Shown: positions 41,701-48,023 of the stretch, in pieces
Numbering within the stretch: the first letter of the stretch is position 1
How the letters are laid out: each line of letters begins with the position of its first letter
Notes under the pieces: generated by a model
What the model saw: the letters and a program-made list of their open reading frames with translations, nothing else
Databases searched by the model: none
What the model was told of the DNA's origin: nothing
Translations under genes and position numbers: made by a program
Origin: Candidatus Poseidoniaceae archaeon
Lineage (GTDB): Archaea > Thermoplasmatota > Poseidoniia > Poseidoniales > Poseidoniaceae
Length of the DNA: 64,000 nucleotides
Assembly (NCBI GenBank): GCA_949372645.1
Contig: CASIAP010000002.1
Coordinates: 62,001-126,000, forward strand
Direction: 5' to 3'

Positions 41701-41735
41701 AAATCTCTTCACTTGCAGCTATTCCTTCACGTTGA
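32769..41735 (+). CDS. Giant surface protein: DxDxDG calcium-binding/TSP3-like repeats, transglutaminase-like domain, Ig-like repeats, TM helix, DUF4129-like cytosolic domain
   Basis: Nearly 3000-aa ORF (track start 32742 is TTG; ATG at 32769). N-terminal signal; many DSDNDGLPDGWE/DPDGDG motifs; GTCSEFNTAFVTMARLAGLPARMVTGF ... THLSTWGEV ... GWIAFDACP; TM VYILTLLILGLAGAGTVLYRRR; C-term REAIFTCYQSLCATFQEHGF...TVREFEMAI. Confidence 0.88.
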   Translation: MRHQTSPTTVNPMRTTVSPSEPRFQLQILRHRNAFKSLSLAALMLLSTFAAIPYISMDVLAASDQDGDGLTYGLEYLMNTAPNDPDSDNDGLPDGWEWKYGLDPLSSNGLDGAVGDPDGDGMSNLQEYSYLQPANWDSSSTPSVLDLGVWWNGTVPVNDWNEEDAMQYNRPGCGDTGSDGVGNVILCDEDPVGNICTNGFDDDKDGLVDSADPDNDGDADCSSNDDDGDGIEDEDVAGWDTDGDGMDDGWEAANGLNATSASNADGPNGDPDGDGLNNLMEYINPTWTTMCGTSPCFRNGPNGVVTETTSPCDPVAGIGPGGCATFTAEVDGITSTNPQRADTDGDGLNDSYEALTLLTDPTTSDTDRDGIDDGVEVNGAYGNPPQASNPRDNNTDGDAFDDGEEDINSNGVLDAGETDPTRMEDSGDEDNDGIQNWEENLSCTSWDLADTDFGGINDGDERNVSHGTDPCNTLINFETTIASWNSGTNQLELADGTGFNPSGGIGWYNTSGTWIAFAYAGAVNNFVSGVSTAPNPGVTQVSNRNGSFCHTSATAAGTIGTTQQYCDDDYTDSDADGLADWQELLGTFGWFSNPTLADTDADGVNDFDEVFDNTDPNQPCSNLLDDDLDGLNNYFETTTGCDLSWIGILNGSTDVWITDDVSIDTDAGGVADRDEYFDGTNPENDPTDDLLPADFDGDGIPDAVENLTGTDWTNPDTDGGGMLDGLECPQEFWIANCNGSGFDPFDPSDDLISSEIVFWANNTSGVVDTDSIHRWRQSTNDFYTGTTYAHLREVHPFEPIILPSSNMTHLADITFSNETIDWSMTFQNPPMAGNLPVPYSLSNLSFYVDLSGELQRSSDTHNIEIVSGPIQEMYVQQPEYYFDWTVLASTSVPGTNSTYELILPASFRNLSHSDSALFNVTNAILTEASATNAYDSASALQTFLSEGNATTDFKRNYDGSGIPSEEDLSTGLALAVLEGTCSEFNTAFVTMARLAGLPARMVTGFTGGIWTGDGYAVYPTHLSTWGEVRLQQNSANGDTELGWIAFDACPAAEEVEIVNQTLSSLTFDRDGSNSLNVSGQLRYTENLTSIPQKSLTAYLVPMALQNEIPGQGAVLNFEIGSTITLIDGNFSLNGTLLEFEGPGMYRLVVQLEQSGYVSESGIIFEGYINVTEDSILLHTAPNALNAPIAGAGALTVIEGLLTLENIPSNKIENIGVNDLNPPSVWLSYTSSVNGFINMSSFINIDGSWSFDLDLDPLETKTNLSATLGFSGWQDTQATDITPVQFHLRPSNTSILIDVRDAPNLTATLEGPLANNSVLMLNDNLWVNGSAVTTGASPVSMPGNVSFSIRQNGTSQEWIQVFNRSVNGPFSLQHLLVAADTQIVAGFLETQIRFFPDAIEATDDANITAGGPYLLRGLLSFDVQATPQLRGSGATVLVTAIDHRGLSTDLMLSGNFDFSFNGNWFNTTVDPLTAIMTISWLVDSTLFAGDYNFDISYNGSERYQPSTGTSTVRIAAEVAWNLSLGQDWTHLGNSSYLSGDIFDAQYPNISVLGDNITMLSITMFTTEGMPIDLSQGLLDNTTGSFLLNFTLPTTSPSDSYEFILNMDFDTMAPTGGAYFRLVDTSIPPAAPTLPSTLVGIESEFVVESEQRSLIVEVNQALDFNSKVTDVADKSNVSGASVEYIFDWGNTNVSMGFGVSNLDGNSSLQWTATGISPGYYDVLMIVYDDLTDSLGQGNSRRTENSTIVNLTVQVPSDIRIDSIPTVATAGLNFNVLGQVLDGDNPARPLTTPVEMSAFWLNNPDEILVPSYRTTSNGTFNMSIPTDSSGNGTERGNKILVLSVNEDSSPFYLTSSSQNGILIMGVSQFENLQPLNPVTVNRGDTINITGRLLESSNLFAPLSGYDVDIQFHETWLTGTQTDGEGYANFSHQIPMSHPLGLIVVSLVFNGSSDLMNTQVNLSSITVRSITIMVIDPIIANPVAGTSFNVTGTVISDNGSGLERRDGSVLPSNILFMLDGQPTGFTVTGGSVAAGGLWSATILLGEGFEAGNHSLDASYIPNVNYYIGSTQNSSFDSRGFTTVIFVQPSLDGLGSPSLNDRTERGNDVQIQVLLRDNTLSPVAAQQVVVTLKGTDVSIILTTFGNGTAVGVLTVPSNQSVGFNDLNVIFAGTPGTTGLIGSNASTQFVVLAQTNMVISASPSTLVAGDSFTVEGTLLDDLNQTLAINGVSSLAVVHLLVDGVPVSSVETDALTGAYSISWTLPEDTSAGAHLIEVRFLGGRDWVDPISVGDPSNPDFYLPSSAQVGFNVSVPTKIILLTATGNVDREATMTIEGRLLDLVDSPLSDLTLEVWLGGQWMTNVSSDETGLFTAIYPVPADAELGPVSLEIRFTGTTFYLPSNATGTWTIYSPILVTVSMESPVAVGQNTTITGSVVDNQLAGIPGHTVELEVEGLIIATVVTNAEGGFTFLWNVPDTFSFGNHTLFANADAQGYYRSNTGNTSFFLAHRSDVTLIFDDGKDATRGNFWLLSGRLFDIDSVNNDGLSEMQLSLRLDDVEIATLVTESDGSWSTPILATSDLARGNHLFTIYFEGTEAHLGTQSTGTATVWADAKITIDGTSSNIVVRSDSISEPIILTGSVSEIGGLGEVFDNVTLYLGNGSQCLAQKDGARCLDNLVIDWSNGNFSLITTAPTFLDAGAQYLNLETPRDDTHYLNSANVDHLVFVKIDADIIVSLDGIIEGEQENIGGNIIITAQDTKKGIDGIQVLIVLYHENGTQLSTPLQPLTNADGVAEFDFKSDPPFGDTEKWGELYMEIIINDPRLSQKTLNAFALDSSESFTPSYEYQEAATEIPVWVYILTLLILGLAGAGTVLYRRRQSSELMNEAAEIFAYTAELLAAGDSIREAIFTCYQSLCATFQEHGFLRRDFETVREFEMAIRQAMPQISDEALLALDNMFEQARYGREEMGQQHQDAAQLALERMGQEISSLAAIPSR

Positions 41736-41741
41736 GACGAT

Positions 41742-42242
41742 TCACCAGCGAAGATGAAGTCGACCATTGATAAAATGAGCACTGATTTCACTCGCTTCAG
41801 CCGGTAATGGAAGAATGCGTAAAAGGTCATCATGGCCCGACTCCTTTACGATAATGCGTAATTGGCGTTGAGTTTCATTATAGAGGGTTGAAACCTCAAT
41901 ATCAGAATTGTTTGCTCCATGGAGTGGTATCATGAGTCCATCTGGATTCACAGTGCCGTGCAATTGGTCAACCATCCAAGCCAATCGGCGCTCAGGTTCA
42001 ATCTCTGCAAGATGTGATTCAGGAATCATTCCTGATGCGGTAAGTACACGTTGATGGTTCAATTGAACCTCAGATAAATGCCCTGCCTGGATGTGGAATT
42101 CTGCATGGAGTTGTTGAGGTTCAGCTTCAAGTCCTAATGTCGCCCTATCCATCGGTTTTTCGCTCTCTTCATCCATACTTTCTGTTTCCAGATGAACTGT
42201 TTCCCATGTCGACATGGTGTATCGGTTGTGTGCGGCCTCCAT
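41742..42242 (-). CDS. Hypothetical protein, weakly Hsp20-like C-terminus
   Basis: ORF continues upstream but would then overlap the helicase; C-terminus LLRILPLPAEASEISAHFINGRLHLRW resembles the alpha-crystallin end. Weak evidence for the family. Confidence 0.5.
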   Translation of the reverse strand: MEAAHNRYTMSTWETVHLETESMDEESEKPMDRATLGLEAEPQQLHAEFHIQAGHLSEVQLNHQRVLTASGMIPESHLAEIEPERRLAWMVDQLHGTVNPDGLMIPLHGANNSDIEVSTLYNETQRQLRIIVKESGHDDLLRILPLPAEASEISAHFINGRLHLRW

Positions 42243-42273
42243 GAACCTTCGGCCTCCAAAATTTGTATTCCGT

Positions 42274-44379
42274 TCACACTTCTTCAATGGTGTGGACTTT
42301 GGAAAAGAAGCGGCGAGCAAAGCTTGCAGTAGTTTGTGGGTCATTGGTGGAATTCATACGCAGATCGCTCGGATAACAACTGATGTAGGTTCGATCGGTA
42401 TGACGTTGGTCGAGGAGGAGAATCAATGCTCGGTCACCGACTGAACGAATCGGACGGCCCATCGCTTGCAAAATCGCATTAATTGCTGGCTGAGTCACCG
42501 TATAACGCCAAGCATTATTTTTTCCAAAGCGGTCTCCAGCATAGGCCTTGAGCGCATTGGATAGAACAGATGGAGGTGGGTTTGGAATTCCAATACAGGC
42601 TACGGCATCTAAGATTCCGCCGTTGTAATCGATACCTTCGGACAGACGTGCTCCATGGACTCCGCAGAGCAAGATTCGTTGCCCAGATTCTTTCTCGCTT
42701 CGGAGTGTTTCAACTATTGAATCAATGTCGTTTTTTGTCCAATCACGACTTTCCACTACCTTACGAATACCTTTGAAGGTTGTTTCTCCTAGAATCTCAT
42801 CCATCATTCTGTATGAGGGTGAAAAAACCGCAATATGTCCTGGTGTTCCATCGATGAGGGCTTGAATATGGTTGCGAATCTTTGTCCACATCATTGGTGT
42901 TCGTTGGCTATACTTGGTGGTGACATCACCGGCAACCAAGACTGGTCGACGCTCACCAGCAAATGGAGAGGTGTAGGCCGTTTTTGTGGTTTTGTTCGCA
43001 GGTAGGTCAAGCATGTCTGAATACATTTGTGGAGGATATAATGTTCCTGACATCAAAATGGCTCCGTGTATTGATGAAAATACAGGGCCAGATACCAGGC
43101 CAGGGTCCAAGAGGTGAGAGGTGATTGTTCCATCCTTACCCTTTTTTGTACTGAACACTAGGCTCAAAGCGGTCGTTTCTCCAAATGTTTCGATGCATTT
43201 GAGAATGTGACCCATTCGATGGGCATCTGGTTCCATTGCATCTTCATCATCGCCCGTTTCTAAATCGACTTCAACACGAAGGAGAACATCGGAAAGCCGT
43301 GGTAGTCGATGACTACGCTCAACAGCTAATTCGACTAATTCAGGGTCATCTGTCAATGTTTTTTGCCCAGTCAGCCCTTCATATTCATCACATGAACGAT
43401 GAAGAATCTCTAACAATCTGGAGACTTCAACACGAGATTCATCCGAGTCATTGGGTAAATCAGTATGGAGTTGGCGAAATAAATCAGCGATCTTAATGCG
43501 AGCAATTTTCATAATTTCGAAGGCCCATGTAGCTATATCGAGTTCCAGAGCGGTTGAAACCGAATTCGATTGAAGGTAATGGGCATTAAGGGTGCCAACA
43601 TATTCTTCCATTTCCATGGTTGCGTTTCGAGCAATCGTCGGTGTGATGATTTTTTCCATTGTCATTCGAATCCGGTTTGGGAGATTGTGCGCTTCATCGA
43701 CAACGACAATAATATCTTCAAGAGCAACACCCATTGCTTCTAGACTTGACTTACGAACGCCTTCATCGAAAATATGGTTGTAGTCACCCACGAAAATATC
43801 TGCATGCCCAGCAGCCTCTCTGGCAGCCTTCCATGGGCACGTTTGCGTGATTTCTCCACCTACTCTGTGGACTTTGGTTAAATCAACCAATTCATCAACA
43901 TGCAATGGGCTGTCAAGAATCCTCTTTGTTAATCCCGGTGCACTGGTAATCCATGGGCGGCAAGATTTGGTCTTTCTTGCTGTGCTGCACATCATTGAGA
44001 ATACAAGCGAAGATTCCTTGGCAAAGGGTTGTACACACATTCCTGATTGCCCGATCATATCAACCAGTGTGATTGGGTCCTTACCAACTCGAATTTGATT
44101 TATTCTACGGACAGTATCGACGACAATCCTATGTTGGCTTTGTCGAGAAGTAAGAAAGAAGATATGTTTCTTGTTGGACGTGTTCTTTGTAATTTCAAGT
44201 GCTGCAGCCAGAGCAGCAGCGGTTTTCCCAATTCCTGTCGGCGCTGCTGCCAAATGATACCCCCCACTTCGAAGGGCTTCGGTGGATTCTTGAATCATCT
44301 CAATTTGACCAGGTCGTGGCTTTTCATGGGCCAAGAAGGCAAACTGTTTCTCCTTTACTTGCCTCCCCTCCACTGTCAT
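42274..44379 (-). CDS. XPD/Rad3-like (DEAD_2) DNA helicase
   Basis: AAAPTGIGKTAAALAAA, VVVDEAHNLPNRI, LLCGVHGARLSEGIDYNGG, QAMGRPIRSVGDRALILLLDQRH; cysteines placed as in Fe-S XPD helicases. Confidence 0.9.
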   Translation of the reverse strand: MTVEGRQVKEKQFAFLAHEKPRPGQIEMIQESTEALRSGGYHLAAAPTGIGKTAAALAAALEITKNTSNKKHIFFLTSRQSQHRIVVDTVRRINQIRVGKDPITLVDMIGQSGMCVQPFAKESSLVFSMMCSTARKTKSCRPWITSAPGLTKRILDSPLHVDELVDLTKVHRVGGEITQTCPWKAAREAAGHADIFVGDYNHIFDEGVRKSSLEAMGVALEDIIVVVDEAHNLPNRIRMTMEKIITPTIARNATMEMEEYVGTLNAHYLQSNSVSTALELDIATWAFEIMKIARIKIADLFRQLHTDLPNDSDESRVEVSRLLEILHRSCDEYEGLTGQKTLTDDPELVELAVERSHRLPRLSDVLLRVEVDLETGDDEDAMEPDAHRMGHILKCIETFGETTALSLVFSTKKGKDGTITSHLLDPGLVSGPVFSSIHGAILMSGTLYPPQMYSDMLDLPANKTTKTAYTSPFAGERRPVLVAGDVTTKYSQRTPMMWTKIRNHIQALIDGTPGHIAVFSPSYRMMDEILGETTFKGIRKVVESRDWTKNDIDSIVETLRSEKESGQRILLCGVHGARLSEGIDYNGGILDAVACIGIPNPPPSVLSNALKAYAGDRFGKNNAWRYTVTQPAINAILQAMGRPIRSVGDRALILLLDQRHTDRTYISCYPSDLRMNSTNDPQTTASFARRFFSKVHTIEEV

Positions 44380-44501
44380 AATGTTGGTTCAGCGTCGACC
44401 CCTCTAAAGGATTGGGGGAAATTTAGTTTGCAGCGGCTGCACTGCTGTGAATAATTGTGCCCAGGTATGTGGGGGTCCTGAGCACGTGGGAACCATCCAA
44501 C

Positions 44502-44693
44502 TTAGGAAGCTGGATTGGAATCTGAGTCCCCCCGCCCGTCTTCCGAGGGGAGGTGTGTTGGGTTGTTTTGTAGTCCAGCGCGTGCAAGACGGGCACGCAG
44601 ACGCAAAGCGGCAAATCCGTACGGATTGGACAAATCCCGTACGGCATTGAAGGTGGCATCGCGAGTCTCGCAAACATCGTCTTGCCAATTCAT
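44502..44693 (-). CDS. Putative 63-aa small protein downstream of the RHH gene
   Basis: MNWQDDVCETRDATFNAVRDLSNPYGFAALRLRARLARAGLQ..., preceded by purine-rich GGAGGGGAT; lies in a GC-rich structured block, so it could instead be noncoding. Confidence 0.35.
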   Translation of the reverse strand: MNWQDDVCETRDATFNAVRDLSNPYGFAALRLRARLARAGLQNNPTHLPSEDGRGDSDSNPAS

Positions 44694-44721
44694 TTTCCAT
44701 CCCCTCCTGCACTCTCACCCA

Positions 44722-45096
44722 CTATTCGTGGTATTCTTCGCGTCGTATCGTTGAACTCTTGGCTTGAACCAAGAGATCTTCGAGTTGTTGTGTTAATTCA
44801 GAACGAGCCTTCGTGGCGCGTTCTATGTAAAGTGAAAGCCCTTCCTGGGCAGCAGCTTCAGGAGTCGTCCCCTGAAGTTCGTATAATTGTCCGAGGAGCA
44901 TTTTGTCCCCATAGCCAAGTGGAATACGAATGGAATCCATGCCTGCGAGGAGTGGTTGACCTTTGAGGAATTGTTGAATAGCCAATCGGATGACATCGGA
45001 ACGGTTTCGAGCGCCTTCAAGCCCAACACGGCCATCTAGTAGCGCAAGATCTTCCTCAGTAATTCTGAGTGAGACAAGGTTGCTTGGGGTTGTCAT
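44722..45096 (-). CDS. Ribbon-helix-helix (CopG/MetJ-like) DNA-binding protein
   Basis: LVSLRITEEDLALLDGRVGLEGARNRSDVIRLAIQQFL; start chosen at internal ATG MTTPSN. Confidence 0.78.
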   Translation of the reverse strand: MTTPSNLVSLRITEEDLALLDGRVGLEGARNRSDVIRLAIQQFLKGQPLLAGMDSIRIPLGYGDKMLLGQLYELQGTTPEAAAQEGLSLYIERATKARSELTQQLEDLLVQAKSSTIRREEYHE

Positions 45097-45347
45097 TTTG
45101 AGTCCTCCGTATCCAGTGGGTATGATTGACGGTATATCAATGTAACTCAAATGATGACGTATTGACTTACAAGTGATTACATTGCTTGATACTGTGCAGT
45201 GCAGCATTGTGAAGCTTTTGGCGTATGGTTCTCTTGATTTCTGTCGTTTTGATGGATGCTTCCTGTATACAGAGGGGGGGATTGTATCAAGTGTAATTTT
45301 GAGTGTAGCAGTAGAACCTTCTAATACGGGGGACTTTAGCAGACTTC

Positions 45348-45794
45348 ATGGCTCCAGAACCATCCCGAGGACTCTATCTCTACCTGCGAACGCTTACCAG
45401 TGCGATGGATGATTCCATCATCACTGATGACGAAGCAAGCATTTTGCATGTTCTTGCTCTTGCCCTTGGCGTTCATCCAAGTGATACCGCCTTTTGCCTC
45501 GCGGTTGTCCGCGGAGAGCAAACCAATCCTTTCGATGGCACTGAATTTGATTATTCAGGCCACCATACTGGAGATGTGACTACCTACCAATCAGCTCTCA
45601 TCGCCGCTTTGGATGATGAAGTCATTACCGAGGATGAATGGTCGATGCTCACTGCACTTCGAACCTTGATTGGGATTCAAGAAGATCAACACACTATGAT
45701 TGAAGAAGCTATTCAAGCAATGGCCGATATTGACTCAAATGGTGTTCGACGTCTTGAACGATTAAAGCGATTCAATACCGTGTGTCCTTTTTGA
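45348..45794 (+). CDS. Hypothetical acidic helical protein (possibly TerB-like)
   Basis: 148-aa ORF; two repeated segments of type SAMDDSIITDDEASILHVLALALG / AALDDEVITEDEWSMLTALRTLIG. Confidence 0.65.
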   Translation: MAPEPSRGLYLYLRTLTSAMDDSIITDDEASILHVLALALGVHPSDTAFCLAVVRGEQTNPFDGTEFDYSGHHTGDVTTYQSALIAALDDEVITEDEWSMLTALRTLIGIQEDQHTMIEEAIQAMADIDSNGVRRLERLKRFNTVCPF

Positions 45795-45908
45795 ACATGG
45801 CCAACATCAAACTTGTCTCAAACCAGCGTTGCGAGGAGCTCTTTTGATGGTAATACTTAGAAAGGGTCTTTCTTTGGGACGGCTCATACAAACGTGAATG
45901 GTGCTAAT

Positions 45909-47265
<1,357 letters not shown>

Positions 47266-47276
47266 ATGGTGATGAT

Positions 47277-47498
47277 ATGGTTCTTCTCGTAACGAACCAA
47301 AACGGGAAGGAACGAAAAGTACGTGCCATCGTTGGTATTGTTCTCATTATTCTCGCAGTGAGTCTGGACCTCTCTTCAATATTCACAGTAGGACTTTTAG
47401 CCGCTGCTGGTGCTCTTTTATTCAATGCCATTTCTGGCAATTGCTTCATTTATCGAGTTCTGGGATACAGTACATGCCCCATTTCGGATTCATACTAA
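47277..47498 (+). CDS. Small DUF2892-like membrane protein
   Basis: KVRAIVGIVLIILAVSLDLSSIFTVGLLAAAGALLFNAISGNCFIYRVLGYSTCPI. Confidence 0.8.
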   Translation: MVLLVTNQNGKERKVRAIVGIVLIILAVSLDLSSIFTVGLLAAAGALLFNAISGNCFIYRVLGYSTCPISDSY

Positions 47499-47956
47499 TC
47501 AAGCTCTTTTGGCCTTAGTATCTGTTGGCAATGCCATTTTCCATTCTGTTCAACCAGAAGGGCACAAGCCGCTGTTGGCATTTCATGAAACTCTCCAGTG
47601 AGTTCATACAACACAAGTTCAATTCCTGGGTTGTGTGAGAGAATTAAGGTGGTTTCACCTTGGTTCGCTTTTTGTGTGCATTCGAGAATCGTCGTTAATG
47701 GATTTTGGTAAAGGCTTTCCATTGTGCGGGAACTTACCTCACCAAAAACTGAACTCATTCCTTCAAGTGTCGATAACGTTCGCTTAGAATCGCTCACAAA
47801 TACGCGGTTAGGAACCCAATTTAAACGTTGTAAGGTTTGTGCGATTCGTGTAGAATCCTTTTCCCCTTTAGAGTTAAGTGGTCTCTGATGATCGGTGATT
47901 GATGAATCACTCCAGCCGCTTTCAGCATGTCGCATGAGGAGTAATCGACGTTGCAT
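47495..47956 (-). CDS. sixA: SixA-like histidine phosphatase
   Basis: LLLMRHAESGW, RVFVSDSKRTLSTLEG, LILSHNPGI. Confidence 0.88.
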   Translation of the reverse strand: MQRRLLLMRHAESGWSDSSITDHQRPLNSKGEKDSTRIAQTLQRLNWVPNRVFVSDSKRTLSTLEGMSSVFGEVSSRTMESLYQNPLTTILECTQKANQGETTLILSHNPGIELVLYELTGEFHEMPTAACALLVEQNGKWHCQQILRPKELD

Positions 47957-48023
47957 TAATCAACTCGATCTGTACGTCATTGATGAGGCTTCTTACCGCT
48001 CTGAAGGGCTTTAAGTCCTCGAA

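Noticed and set aside
44440-44560. Vague resemblance of CCATCCAACTTAGGAAGC to the 5S rRNA loop region, or to SRP RNA
   Set aside because: Helix spacing and the flanking pairings do not fit 5S, and no SRP or RNase P signature motifs were found; left as unexplained structure.
44404-44718. Overlapping ORFs of 60-104 aa on both strands of the GC-rich block
   Set aside because: High GC removes stop codons; only the 63-aa frame has a plausible start context, and even that is weak.
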